The translations under genes and the position numbers were made by a program. A stretch of DNA of 64,000 bases. Origin: JBBQVS01 sp964250805. Its GTDB lineage: Bacteria > Chloroflexota > Ktedonobacteria > Ktedonobacterales > Ktedonobacteraceae. Location of the stretch: the NCBI GenBank assembly GCA_964250805.1, contig CAXUHG010000006.1, forward strand, positions 29,501 to 93,500, given 5' to 3'. This document shows positions 52,524 to 61,768 of the stretch, piece by piece. The notes below the pieces were generated by a model that saw only the letters and a list, made by a program, of their open reading frames with translations, did not search any database and was not told where the DNA came from. Numbering within the stretch: position 1 is the stretch's first letter; each line of letters begins with the position of its first letter.

Positions 52524-53885
52524 CTAATTTCTCCATCTGGTACTTCTATCATCCAACATAGGGTATCCCGTGGTATCTAATGCCGCTAAAGCAGTACGCA
52601 TTGTGGTGAGAAGTACCTCCCGTTCCTCCATCTCAAGGAAGGCTGCAATCTCTAAGCTATGCTCTACTGCCGCGATCAAGGTATTGATGACGCGAACATT
52701 TCCTCCCGCGTAGTGCCCAATTTCAGCAAATACCTCAAGGTATTCAGCGAACGTTGGCTGACGAACTTCCAAACTACTCGTTCCGCCTGCGAAGCGATAG
52801 ACGTTTGGCAGTGGCTGATGACGAACGAGATGTTCAAAAATCGCTTGGAGATACTTAATGCAGAGGACGCCTGTCGTTGGATCATTGATTGCGGGTGAGA
52901 GTGCCCGCAGTGCGATATCAGCAAGTTGGCGCACACCAAAGCGGGCATCCTGAGCAATGTCGCGTTCGCGTTCAATCGCAATATGATCGTGAATGGCATG
53001 CACACAATCGGCATCAGCCATGTGCATAGGTCGAACCTCGGCGATGACAGTCTCCTCAGTGACAAAATCGCCAGGGCAGACGAGCAAATGAAGATGAAAG
53101 CCAGGACACAGCAGGTATTGTATGAGGCTAGTAACGTCTATTCTCTGTACATAGCCTATGTGTGTCGCTCGAATAAGGGCAGGCTTCTCGTCGGTAAGCC
53201 AGGTTTGAATCATACGAGATGTTGTTTCTTCCTCCGCAAACTCATCGCCTTCCCATAATGAATATGGTTGCTCAATCGTCTGAAGCGTTTGCGTCGCAAG
53301 GTGTGCTACGATATCTGATACCTGAATGATACGACCTGTATGATGAACAAAGATCAACAAGAAGGCTAGGCCCACGAAGCCAAGCGCAATCGCAACGAGA
53401 ATACTGAGTGTGGGGAGGAACCCGGAAGCGGTTGTGGAAGGTTCACTCATGGACGCGAGCACAATCAGAGCATACGCGAAAATAGCGAAGAAGCCTCCAG
53501 CGATCACTTGTGTGACGCGATCTTGTAGAAATCCCCGTAGCGCACGTGGCGTGTATTGACTCGACACCAGTTGCAACACGACAATCGTGATTGAGAAGGC
53601 AAGACCGGCAACGGTAATGAGTGAACCTGCGATAGTGGAAAGGATGATTCCCGCTTCCGCCGTTCCACCATGAAACATGAAGTGTTCCTGAACCATTGAT
53701 AGGTGAGAGTCAATTGTTAAAAAAAGGAAGGCCAGGAGTGGACCTATGAGCGAGACCAGAGCGGGAACAAACCAGAAGGTGTTGAAAAGGGTCCTGCGAT
53801 AATCACTGAACATTTTGTTAAAACTATCCATAAAGACACCATGTACCGACCAGACTTCCCGGTGCTCCTCTGTTTGTTCTATCAC
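52524..53885 (-). CDS. DUF2254-family membrane protein
   Basis: A 453-residue protein of the DUF2254 family. Four hydrophobic helices lie within ~35-205, with 'SLITVAGLAFSITIVVLQLV' and 'SSQYTPRALRGFLQDRVTQV' as signature segments. The soluble C-terminal part includes 'AINDPTTGVLCIKYLQAIFE'. Function unknown; it resembles membrane anion or small-solute proteins only loosely. The start is uncertain: GTG at 53885 or ATG at 53831, neither with a good ribosome site. It converges on the kdp array (28 bp from the kdpD-N stop). Confidence 0.8.
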   Translation of the reverse strand: MIEQTEEHREVWSVHGVFMDSFNKMFSDYRRTLFNTFWFVPALVSLIGPLLAFLFLTIDSHLSMVQEHFMFHGGTAEAGIILSTIAGSLITVAGLAFSITIVVLQLVSSQYTPRALRGFLQDRVTQVIAGGFFAIFAYALIVLASMSEPSTTASGFLPTLSILVAIALGFVGLAFLLIFVHHTGRIIQVSDIVAHLATQTLQTIEQPYSLWEGDEFAEEETTSRMIQTWLTDEKPALIRATHIGYVQRIDVTSLIQYLLCPGFHLHLLVCPGDFVTEETVIAEVRPMHMADADCVHAIHDHIAIERERDIAQDARFGVRQLADIALRALSPAINDPTTGVLCIKYLQAIFEHLVRHQPLPNVYRFAGGTSSLEVRQPTFAEYLEVFAEIGHYAGGNVRVINTLIAAVEHSLEIAAFLEMEEREVLLTTMRTALAALDTTGYPMLDDRSTRWRN

Positions 53886-54119
53886 TTGATAGGAACATTC
53901 GTGGGTAGTATAGCATGAAGCTTATTGTAAGACAAGAAAGAACATATAAAAAATGAGCGATATCAAGAAATATGTACATGTATACTTGAAACCCTGACAA
54001 AATTTTGAGCAACTTCGTGCTACACTCAAGGTAACAGAAGAATATCTGCATGACAATTTCACATGCAGAAGCACAAAATATGCTAGGACATTGACAGGTA
54101 TTCAGTAAGAAGTGCAGAA

Positions 54120-54824
54120 ATGATAATTCGTTTTTTGCTGCCTTGCACTGAGAATGCAGACAGAGGAGCTATTGACGCTGCAATAGAGCTAGTCCACTCT
54201 TATGGAGCAACCCTCGTGCCTCTTTCACTAAAATGTACATCGGAGACAGAGAACGTCAGAGCAGTACAAACGGAAATGCGTCAGCCTCAACATAATTTTT
54301 TGGAGATGGTACAGCACCAAGCGGCAATCATGGAGGTACCTGTTGAATGGTTCGAGATATCTACTCATGATGCTGGGCGCAGTATTCATGCCTTCGCTGA
54401 AGAGATGGATTGTTCCGGTATTCTTCTTTTTGTCTCTGAGGGAAAAGGGGTATTGCTCGAGACCAATGAAGTGCGGTACGTGATCGAGCATGAACATATC
54501 GTTCTGCCTTTTCTCATTCATCTGATACCCAAAAAGAGAACGCCTTTCCCACCATCGTGGATTTCTCGTCAATTTCAAAGTAAGAAAACTTCCGAGACCT
54601 CACCGAGGAAAGAAAGGTTTCCTCGGTGGTATCCCTTTGCACTGCTTGCAGCCGGCCTAATGATAGCAACCCTTGCCTTCTTGAATGGAATGTATCTTCT
54701 TGAAGAGCCTGGATTTACTATTGGATCCCTTCTCACAAAACTCATTTTTATAGGTGTTGTCGCGCTTTCTCTCACTGCAATACTCAGTTTTTTCGTGGAA
54801 AAGTGGCGACAGGAGCAAGAGTAG
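54120..54824 (+). CDS. Usp-like protein, copy 2, with two membrane helices
   Basis: A 234-residue protein. Residues 1-140 align with the kdp-internal Usp-like protein at 45118-45678: 'MIIRFLLPCTENADRGAIDA', 'VEWFEISTHDAGRSIHAFAE' and 'SEGKGVLLETNEVRYVIEHE'. Unlike copy 1 it ends in two helices (~171-193 and ~203-226). The short linker is basic (SPRKERFPRW). It starts right at the transcription-facing edge of a 234-bp divergent region and is followed 19 bp later by a kinase gene. It may be a membrane-tethered stress sensor. Confidence 0.6.
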   Translation: MIIRFLLPCTENADRGAIDAAIELVHSYGATLVPLSLKCTSETENVRAVQTEMRQPQHNFLEMVQHQAAIMEVPVEWFEISTHDAGRSIHAFAEEMDCSGILLFVSEGKGVLLETNEVRYVIEHEHIVLPFLIHLIPKKRTPFPPSWISRQFQSKKTSETSPRKERFPRWYPFALLAAGLMIATLAFLNGMYLLEEPGFTIGSLLTKLIFIGVVALSLTAILSFFVEKWRQEQE

Positions 54825-54843
54825 CATACTATATGGAGGATGT

Positions 54844-55830
54844 ATGTCATCAAAGTATCAACCAGGACAGAGAATTGATCATTATGCAGTTCTTTCCCTT
54901 TTGAGTCAAGGGATAGCAAGTTCTGTTTATCTTGCCCTTGATAGGAATACAGGACAGAAGGTCGTTCTCAAGTTCCCGAAAGATGATGTAATTGGTGGAA
55001 GGGCTATCTTTGAACGATATCAACGTGAAGCCCAGATAGGACATTTGTTGTGTCATCCTCACATTATGCAACATCTTCATCCTGATGAAGAGCGACAAGG
55101 GAACTATCTAGTGTTGGAATACCTTCAAGGGCAAACGCTTCGTGAACTCATGGCGCAACGTGCGCCCGCACTCCTTCCTCCTGATGAAGTTGTCTCACTT
55201 CTTGTACAGGTATGTGAGGCTCTTTTATACGCTCACAAACATGGAGTTATTCATCAAGACATGAAGCCCGATAATATTATGCTTTTAGAGAATGGCGAAG
55301 TCAAAGTGTTCGATTTTGGTATCGCGCAGATGATAGGAGAACGCAAAAGCTTCCTTCCAGGTTTTTCCCCGTTAGTGGGTACACCTAACTATATGGCACC
55401 AGAGCGGTTACAGGGCAAGCCCGGTTCAATACAGACCGACATCTATGCAGTGGGCGTTGTTCTCTACGAACTCCTTTGTGGACGCACACCTTTTCGAGAA
55501 CAAGATGGGTTTACGTTCGTTAGAGAATCCATCTCTCATGACCCACCAGATATCTTAAACTTCAATCCATTCCTTTCACCAATGCTTGCAACTCTTGTGA
55601 TGCGTGCGATTCGTCGAGATGTCGATAAGCGTTACAAAAGTTTGGAAGACATGCTCTACGACCTGCACCATGTACGGGACATAACGCCTCTTCCCTACGT
55701 TCCCGATGCCCCCAGCTACGGTGGTCGCTATCGACAGATTATTGCTCTCTCGCTTCTCATTGTAGGAATCATCTTCGTACTCATTCTCTTTGGTGTACTT
55801 GCTCAGTTTGTTCATCACGCTGTTCGATAA
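54844..55830 (+). CDS. Ser/Thr protein kinase-like protein, degenerate
   Basis: A 328-residue protein from the ATG at 54844 (GGAGG just upstream). A Hanks-type kinase domain is recognisable: Lys43 in 'VVLKFPK', Glu63, 'GVIHQDMKPDNIMLL' and 'VFDFGIAQ'. The catalytic HRD is HQD (137-139), and the glycine-rich loop is reduced to 'LLSQGIASSVYLA'. A single helix near ~300-322 ends the protein, so the kinase faces the cytoplasm without an outside sensor. It is probably co-transcribed with Usp-like copy 2. Activity is uncertain but possible, since Lys, Asp and DFG remain. Confidence 0.85.
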   Translation: MSSKYQPGQRIDHYAVLSLLSQGIASSVYLALDRNTGQKVVLKFPKDDVIGGRAIFERYQREAQIGHLLCHPHIMQHLHPDEERQGNYLVLEYLQGQTLRELMAQRAPALLPPDEVVSLLVQVCEALLYAHKHGVIHQDMKPDNIMLLENGEVKVFDFGIAQMIGERKSFLPGFSPLVGTPNYMAPERLQGKPGSIQTDIYAVGVVLYELLCGRTPFREQDGFTFVRESISHDPPDILNFNPFLSPMLATLVMRAIRRDVDKRYKSLEDMLYDLHHVRDITPLPYVPDAPSYGGRYRQIIALSLLIVGIIFVLILFGVLAQFVHHAVR

Positions 55831-55991
55831 TGTGTTAGAACGAGCCTGAATGTTGAGTACATCTTGAGGTAAATAACTCCTTTTTTGAACGCATATTGAC
55901 GATTTTGTCTATATATTTCAAGCAGAAGTAATTCTAGCTTTGCATGGTCATTATCCGGGTGCTTCCACTCAAACAAAACACATTTGTCCGC

Positions 55992-56068
55992 TACTCCTTC
56001 ACATTCTCAGCCACCTAACTCGCCCTTGAAACAGCACTTTTTGTGAAGGAGTAATGTGAATTAGGTGG
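55992..56068 (+). other. Interleaved inverted repeats (possible RNA pseudoknot)
   Basis: Stem 1 pairs 55992-56003 with 56042-56053 (12 bp, TACTCCTTCACA). Stem 2 pairs 56011-56018 with 56061-56068 (8 bp, CCACCTAA). The order A-B-A'-B' is that of an H-type pseudoknot. TTCACAT (55998-56004) can also pair with ATGTGAA (56054-56060), giving a competing fold. Confidence 0.35.
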
Positions 56069-56130
56069 AAGAAGGTAAGAGGTGGGAAACGGTCTGTTTT
56101 CGGAAATATCCCTCCACCTGACAGAAAAAA

Positions 56131-56148
56131 ATAGGGATATCTCCCTAT
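56131..56148. promoter_or_regulatory. Short hairpin/operator-like inverted repeat
   Basis: ATAGGGA (56131-56137) and TCCCTAT (56142-56148) flank TATC, about 70 bp upstream of the membrane protein start. It could be an operator or the end of an upstream transcript. Confidence 0.3.
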
Positions 56149-56220
56149 AGTAAGGCACCTATCTCTGGACTTATACTCTCTTTGTCTATTTGTTGTATCA
56201 ATGAAAGGATAGTTTTCTCT

Positions 56221-57192
56221 ATGCTCCTCTCGCGCCAATTTGTACAACGCATTCTTGGAGTCCTCTGGCTTATTGACGGACTCTTACAACTTCAGCCACA
56301 AATGTTTACGATGAACATGATTAACGGGGTGATGAAGCCCATGTTACAAGGTCAGCCTGGTTTCGTTGAAACGAGTCTCCAATGGATCGTCCAGGTAACG
56401 ACACAAAATCTTGTGCTGATTAATCTGCTTATTGCTGTAGTACAAATCGTCCTCGGTCTCGCGTTCCTCTTCCTCTCAGGACGATGGCTCAGAATCACCA
56501 TTCTTGTCTCTATTATATGGTCTCTTGTCGTCTGGTATGGCGGTGAAGGAATGAATATGCTCCTCACCGGGCAATCGAGTGTTCTCACAGGGTCGCCGGG
56601 AGCAGTATTGCTGTATGCAATACTTGGTCTCGTTGTCTATCCTCGTACCGTTTCTAGCAATGGTTCGGTGTTTGATGCACAGGAAGGGATCATTTCACGA
56701 CGAAGCCTCCTCTGGATTCTCGCAGGTTTCTGGGGATTCGCAGCTCTGCTCCAACTCCAATCGTACTGGTGGCAGTCAGGGCAGATTTCTCAAGCGATTG
56801 ATGCGGTCGTGGGACTGGGAGGTCTTAATGGAGTAATCGTTGATCCTGCACTTCAATCGCTTTCTCGCGCCACAGCATCTTTAGAAATTCCGCTCAACAT
56901 CGGATTGATTGTCCTGTTTCTTCTCCTGGGAGCAGCTCTTGCTCTAGGAGCGACAGGCAGACAAACAGTGGTTCGTCCGGCACTCATCGCCTCCATCGTC
57001 GTCAGTGTCGTCATCTGGTATCTGACCCAGGCATTCGGCGGTATCTTCACTGGTATGGCAACGGACTTCAATTCGGGCTTACTACTTGTTGTTCTTGCTC
57101 TAGGGTGCTGGCCCCGTGTTGCCTCCCTACGAAAAGCACAGGAACCGGTAGACCAAACGGTCCCTTCGGCTTCTTCGGTCCAATCAGCATAG
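56221..57192 (+). CDS. Internally duplicated DoxX-like membrane protein
   Basis: A 323-residue, mostly hydrophobic protein with about eight helices; the ATG at 56221 follows AAAGGATAG. Two halves are similar: 'LGVLWLIDGLLQLQPQMFTM' with 'VSIIWSLVVWYGGEG' and 'LYAILGLVVYP' in the first, and 'LAGFWGFAALLQLQSYWWQS' with 'SIVVSVVIWYLTQAFGG' and 'VLALGCWP' in the second. I recall single proteins of this sort in Actinobacteria. Function unknown. A 34-bp-arm terminator hairpin follows. Confidence 0.65.
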   Translation: MLLSRQFVQRILGVLWLIDGLLQLQPQMFTMNMINGVMKPMLQGQPGFVETSLQWIVQVTTQNLVLINLLIAVVQIVLGLAFLFLSGRWLRITILVSIIWSLVVWYGGEGMNMLLTGQSSVLTGSPGAVLLYAILGLVVYPRTVSSNGSVFDAQEGIISRRSLLWILAGFWGFAALLQLQSYWWQSGQISQAIDAVVGLGGLNGVIVDPALQSLSRATASLEIPLNIGLIVLFLLLGAALALGATGRQTVVRPALIASIVVSVVIWYLTQAFGGIFTGMATDFNSGLLLVVLALGCWPRVASLRKAQEPVDQTVPSASSVQSA

Positions 57193-57251
57193 GAAATGCC
57201 TATGCTATGGGGAAGTGGAAAATGGAGCCTTCCTAGGAGGAAGGCTATTGA

Positions 57252-57327
57252 TATAAGGAAGCACACATGCAAACGAAGTTCTCGTGATCGCTTACGAGAA
57301 CTTCGTTTGCATGTGTGCTTCCTTATA
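57252..57327. terminator. Perfect 34-bp-arm hairpin
   Basis: Arms at 57252-57285 and 57294-57327 pair perfectly over 34 bases with an 8-base loop (gatcgctt). It lies between the stops of the convergent membrane protein and sucB genes, so it can serve both as terminator. It is matched in size by the hairpin at 3161-3234, with different sequence. Confidence 0.75.
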
Positions 57328-57345
57328 CGCGTACTCCCAAGAACA

Positions 57346-58746
57346 TTACCCTTCAAGCAATAGGGTTTCGGGGTCCTCAACCAGTTCTTTGATGCGCACA
57401 AGGAACCGCACCGCCTCGCTTCCATCGACAATACGATGATCGTAGGACAGCGCAAGATACATCATGGGGCGAATGACCACTTGCCCATCGAGCGCGATAG
57501 GGCGTTGCTCGATCTTATGCATACCCAGAATACCAACCTGTGGCGCGTTCAGAATTGGTGTTGAGAGCAACGAGCCGAAGACGCCACCGTTGGTAATCGT
57601 GAAGGTACCGCCCTGCAACTCTGAAAGCGAGAGTGTATTGGCGCGTGCTTTCTTCGCGAGTTCGCTGATTTCACGCTCAATCTGGGCGAAGCTCTTGCTA
57701 TCAGCGTCACGCAATACTGGTACCACCAGCCCCTCGTCAGCACCAACTGCAATACCGATATCGTAGTAGTGCTTCAGAACAAACTCGTTGCCCTGTATCT
57801 CGGCATTCAGACGCGGAAAGGCTTTGAGGGCACCAACCGCCGCCTTCGTGAAGAACGACATAAAGCCAAGCGAGACGCCATTTCTCTCTTTGAAGGCGTC
57901 TTTGCGACGACTGCGGACATCTAAAATCGCGCTCATATCGACCTCATTGAAGGTGGTCAGCATAGCAGCCGTGTGTTGTGCCTCGACGAGACGCTGCCCA
58001 ATCGTTTGCCGCCGCCGTGAGATGCGAATGCGCTCCTCACGTCCTCGCGGTGCGGTGAGAGCGGGTGCTACAGCCGAAGCACTGGCACCATTGCTTGTGC
58101 TACGCGGTGCTTGTGCGGGTTCCACAGCAGGTGCGAGAGCCTGTTGCGTTTGTGCAATAGGTGTTTGCGCTTGTTGAGAGGGTTGTGCCGCGTTCTGTTC
58201 CAGGTAATTCACAACATCCTCACGCGTAATACGTCCGTGCGGACTGGTCGCCCGCACCTGCGAGATATCGACGTTGTGTTCGGCAGCGATACGACGCGCC
58301 AGTGGTGATGGTGGTCGTTGCGCCTCCTGCGATGCCTGCTGGACTACAGGTTGTTGCGTCACAGCCTCTTGTGCTGGACGTTGCTGCTGAGCAGTTGCCT
58401 GAACTGGTGCAACGGGTGCGGCAGAATCAGCGGGTGCCGTTTGTGGCGGTGAACTGATGGAGCTTGTTGAAGGGACTGTCTCTTTCACCCCATTCGCGCT
58501 TGAAGCACCACTTTCGGCAATGATGCCGAGAACTTCGCCTACAGCAACGGTATCGCCCTCTTGCTTGACAACTTTCTGTAACACGCCATCTTGTTCGGCG
58601 TTGACCTCGACATTGACCTTATCGGTCTCAAGCTCCACCAGAGCCTCGCCCTGATGAATGGTATCGCCTTCTTTTTTGAGCCATGATGCAATCGTAGCAT
58701 CAACGATAGACTCTCCCAATGTTGGGACGACAATTTCAGTGGACAT
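57346..58746 (-). CDS. sucB: 2-oxoglutarate dehydrogenase E2 (dihydrolipoyl succinyltransferase)
   Basis: A 466-residue E2. The lipoyl domain (1-~80) has its Lys in 'VELETDKVNVEVNAEQ'. An Ala/Gln/Pro-rich linker, the E3-binding domain ('PSPLARRIAAEHNVDISQV', ~147-185), a second flexible linker and the catalytic domain (~240-466) follow, with the active-site 'SYDHRIVDGSEAVRFL'. It transfers succinyl groups to CoA. The start overlaps the end of sucA by 11 bp, so the two are translationally coupled. No lpd gene is nearby. Confidence 0.94.
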   Translation of the reverse strand: MSTEIVVPTLGESIVDATIASWLKKEGDTIHQGEALVELETDKVNVEVNAEQDGVLQKVVKQEGDTVAVGEVLGIIAESGASSANGVKETVPSTSSISSPPQTAPADSAAPVAPVQATAQQQRPAQEAVTQQPVVQQASQEAQRPPSPLARRIAAEHNVDISQVRATSPHGRITREDVVNYLEQNAAQPSQQAQTPIAQTQQALAPAVEPAQAPRSTSNGASASAVAPALTAPRGREERIRISRRRQTIGQRLVEAQHTAAMLTTFNEVDMSAILDVRSRRKDAFKERNGVSLGFMSFFTKAAVGALKAFPRLNAEIQGNEFVLKHYYDIGIAVGADEGLVVPVLRDADSKSFAQIEREISELAKKARANTLSLSELQGGTFTITNGGVFGSLLSTPILNAPQVGILGMHKIEQRPIALDGQVVIRPMMYLALSYDHRIVDGSEAVRFLVRIKELVEDPETLLLEG

Positions 58747-61591
58747 AGTTTCCTCCGCGCTGGCTTAGTGGTAGGGAAGATGCCTCGGTCGTGATTTTTT
58801 CCTGCTCCGCAATGTACCAATCCCAGAAGCCAGTAGCCGGACTCGAACGATCAGGACGCGAGATGACCCCGACCTGAATAGATGAATCAATAAGAGCGGT
58901 GAGATGGGGCATGACGTACAGCCACGCGCCCATGTTATGTGGCTCTTCCTGTACCCAAACAACCTCACGAGCGTTGGGGTATTGGGCAAGCACTTTTTGC
59001 AACGCTTGCTTTGGAAACGGATAGAGCATTTCTACACGCACAATCGCAATATCATCGACGGTTGTCCTACTCTCATGTGAGAGTAAATCAATGGCAATCT
59101 TGCCAGTACACAGTGCAACGCGTCGCACGTCTGCCGCATTCGCACGCGCCTTCGTATCATCCAATACAGGTTGGAATGTGTTCTCCGTCAAATCCTCTAG
59201 TCGCGACGAGGAGAGCGGATGTCGTAGCAGACTCTTTGGCGTCATCACAATCAATGGTCGTGGATGGTGCTTGAGATTATATGCCTGTTGGCGTAAAAGA
59301 TGATAATATTGTGCCGCCGTTGAACAGTTCGCCACCTGTATATTATCTTCAGCAGCAAGCTGTAGGTAGCGTTCAAGGCGTGCGCTAGAGTGTTCCGGCC
59401 CTTGTCCTTCATAGCCATGCGGCAGCAGCAGCACTAGCGATGACTCTTGCTTCCACTTCGCACGTCCCGAAACGATAAACTGGTCAATAATAACCTGCGC
59501 GACGTTGGCGAAATCGCCAAATTGTGCCTCCCATAATACAAGCGCATCGGGAGCGTGAACGCTATAGCCATACTCAAAGCCCATCGCAGCAGACTCGCTC
59601 AAAGGACTATTATAGATGGAAAACGACGCCTTCGCCTCAGCAAGATGCTGTAGCGGAATGTAAAGCTTATCGTTCTCCTGATTGTGCAGTACCGCGTGGC
59701 GATGACTGAATGTGCCACGCTCGGAATCCTGTCCGGTCAAACGAATTGGTGTGCCATCGGCGAGAATAGAGGAGAACGCAAGTGCCTCAGCCTGTCCCCA
59801 ATCAATGCCGCCCTCTGGTCCCAAAGCGTTAGCGCGACGCTGTAAAGTACGTGAGAGCTTTGTGTTCGGCGTAAAGTCATCAGGCCATGTCAATAGTTCT
59901 TTATTATAAGTTTGTAGTTGTTGAGCCGAAACAGCAGGTGGAATGAGTGCCTCTTCGCTCTTGCCATTTGCACCATTCTTCCCTATCGGGTCGGTCTGGT
60001 ACACACCCTCATCAGCCTTGTGCTTGGCCTGCTCTAAGATAGCAAGGGCGTCATTCACCATCGCATCCGCCTCTTCTTGCGACAATAACCCCTCTTGCTC
60101 CAAACGCTGAGCATACAGTGCGCGAACCGTCGGATGTGAACGAATGTTTTCGTACATTCTAGGTTGCGTGAACGCTGGCTCATCACCCTCATTGTGGCCC
60201 CAACGACGATAGCCAACAAGATCGACAAGCACATCCTTATGGAAATGGTCACGGAAGGCATGAGCAATACGTACCGCCGTCAAACAAGCGTAGGGGTCGT
60301 CGGCGTTGGCATGAATAATCGGCATCTCAAAGCCTTTTGCCAGGTCGCTTGCGAAGTGCGTTGAGCGACTATCATCAGGGTTTGTGGTAAAGCCAAGCTG
60401 ATTGTTGGCAATAATGTGAATGGTGCCGCCAACCCAGTAGCCGCGCAAATGCCATAAATTCAATGTCTCAGCAACGATACCTTCACCTGGGAAGGCCGCA
60501 TCGCCATGAATCACGATTGGCAGAGTATGGTCTACATCTAGCTTTGGTGAGCCAGCCGCCGTGCGATTCTCCTGTGCAGCACGGGACATACCCTCAATCA
60601 CAGGATTGACGAACTCCAGGTGACTAGGATTCGGTGCCAGCACGATTTTGAGCGAGACATGAGAGGCATCTTCACCAAGTACGTGTTCCGCGCCAAGGTG
60701 ATACTTCACATCACCCGTCCAGCCAAAACCGAAGGTATCCGTCAAAGGTACGCCCTCTTCGCGCTTCGCATGGCTGAACTCGGTCAATATTGCGCCATAG
60801 GGCTTTTCCAGAATATGTGCCAGCACATTGAGACGCCCGCGATGCGCCATACCAATTACCACTTCACGCGTCTCTGAGTCGATGGCACCAGTAATGATTT
60901 CATCGAGCATGGGAATAAGTGTATCGGTTCCCTCTATCGAAAAGCGTTTCTGGCCTGTAAAGGTTTGGTGCAGATACCGCTCGAACACCTCAACCTGTGT
61001 CAGACGCTTGAGCAGTTTGCGAGCCTCTATCGAGCCAGGGGTGGAATGATAGAGGCGTAGACCAACGGCGTCGCGTAGCCAGCGACGCTCTTCCGCGCTC
61101 TTCACCTGATCGAACTCATAGCTAATCGTACCTGAATACATTGAACGCAATGCATTGATAGCTTCAAGCGCATTGGAGGCGCTTTCGGCAGCGTGCCCAC
61201 CAACCACTGTGGGCGGCATTTGAGCAAGGGCTTCATCTGTCAAGCCGTAGTAGTCAGGTAAAAGAGCTGGATCACCCAACGGTTCTTTGCCGAGTGGATC
61301 AAGGTTGGCACCAAGATGCCCACGTTCACGAATAGCATGTGCGAGCGCGGAGGCCGCGACAATTTGTGAAACCTGAGGCGGCACAGCCTCTCTACTCGTA
61401 ACATCATAGTTCGCTAGTTGTGCAGCGGGAAAGAATACGCTTTCCTCGTGGTCATCTGAATGGTCAGGAGACCACGAATCAAAAAACGCCCGTGTATCTG
61501 CATCAACCGATGCGGGATCGTGCGTATAGCGGTCATAGAGATCAAGCACGTAGCCCGCATTTGGTCCATAAAAGGTTTCAAGATTGTTCAT
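58736..61591 (-). CDS. sucA: 2-oxoglutarate dehydrogenase E1
   Basis: A 951-residue thiamine-diphosphate enzyme; ATG at 61591, preceded by AAAGGAA. The short N-terminal segment 'MNNLETFYGPNAGYVLDLYD' resembles the E2-binding end of SucA. The ThDP site has 'HGDAAFPGEGIVAETLNL' and 'HIIANNQLGFTTNPDDSRST', and the C-terminal part includes 'LLLPHGYEGQGPEHSSARLE'. It decarboxylates 2-oxoglutarate and passes succinyl to the E2 lipoyl arm. Unlike mycobacterial KgdA it has no fused E2 domain. Paired with sucB downstream, it completes an oxidative TCA step. Confidence 0.95.
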   Translation of the reverse strand: MNNLETFYGPNAGYVLDLYDRYTHDPASVDADTRAFFDSWSPDHSDDHEESVFFPAAQLANYDVTSREAVPPQVSQIVAASALAHAIRERGHLGANLDPLGKEPLGDPALLPDYYGLTDEALAQMPPTVVGGHAAESASNALEAINALRSMYSGTISYEFDQVKSAEERRWLRDAVGLRLYHSTPGSIEARKLLKRLTQVEVFERYLHQTFTGQKRFSIEGTDTLIPMLDEIITGAIDSETREVVIGMAHRGRLNVLAHILEKPYGAILTEFSHAKREEGVPLTDTFGFGWTGDVKYHLGAEHVLGEDASHVSLKIVLAPNPSHLEFVNPVIEGMSRAAQENRTAAGSPKLDVDHTLPIVIHGDAAFPGEGIVAETLNLWHLRGYWVGGTIHIIANNQLGFTTNPDDSRSTHFASDLAKGFEMPIIHANADDPYACLTAVRIAHAFRDHFHKDVLVDLVGYRRWGHNEGDEPAFTQPRMYENIRSHPTVRALYAQRLEQEGLLSQEEADAMVNDALAILEQAKHKADEGVYQTDPIGKNGANGKSEEALIPPAVSAQQLQTYNKELLTWPDDFTPNTKLSRTLQRRANALGPEGGIDWGQAEALAFSSILADGTPIRLTGQDSERGTFSHRHAVLHNQENDKLYIPLQHLAEAKASFSIYNSPLSESAAMGFEYGYSVHAPDALVLWEAQFGDFANVAQVIIDQFIVSGRAKWKQESSLVLLLPHGYEGQGPEHSSARLERYLQLAAEDNIQVANCSTAAQYYHLLRQQAYNLKHHPRPLIVMTPKSLLRHPLSSSRLEDLTENTFQPVLDDTKARANAADVRRVALCTGKIAIDLLSHESRTTVDDIAIVRVEMLYPFPKQALQKVLAQYPNAREVVWVQEEPHNMGAWLYVMPHLTALIDSSIQVGVISRPDRSSPATGFWDWYIAEQEKITTEASSLPLSQRGGNYVH

Positions 61592-61768
61592 GAAACTAAC
61601 ATTCCTTTGTATATTTAACACTCCCAACCCACGTTTAACCCATCTTGCAAAACATTTGTAATGTGTGGATTGATTACTCCTCTATTATAGTACGCTTTGC
61701 GGTGCTGTGGATAGTCTTGTGACTATGGTATAGAGGTGAAAGGAGTTTTTTATACAAAGGTGAAGGCT

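Larger units (their letters stand above)
55831..56220. other. Structured intergenic region
   Basis: About 390 AT-rich bases between the kinase and the membrane protein. No gene is visible. Two structured stretches are listed separately: a pseudoknot-like pair of stems at 55992-56068 and a short hairpin at 56131-56148 near the next start. Confidence 0.4.

Noticed and set aside
58090..58470. Repeat-like Ala/Gln/Pro coding stretch
   Set aside because: These are the normal flexible linkers between the lipoyl, E3-binding and catalytic domains of SucB, not a DNA repeat.
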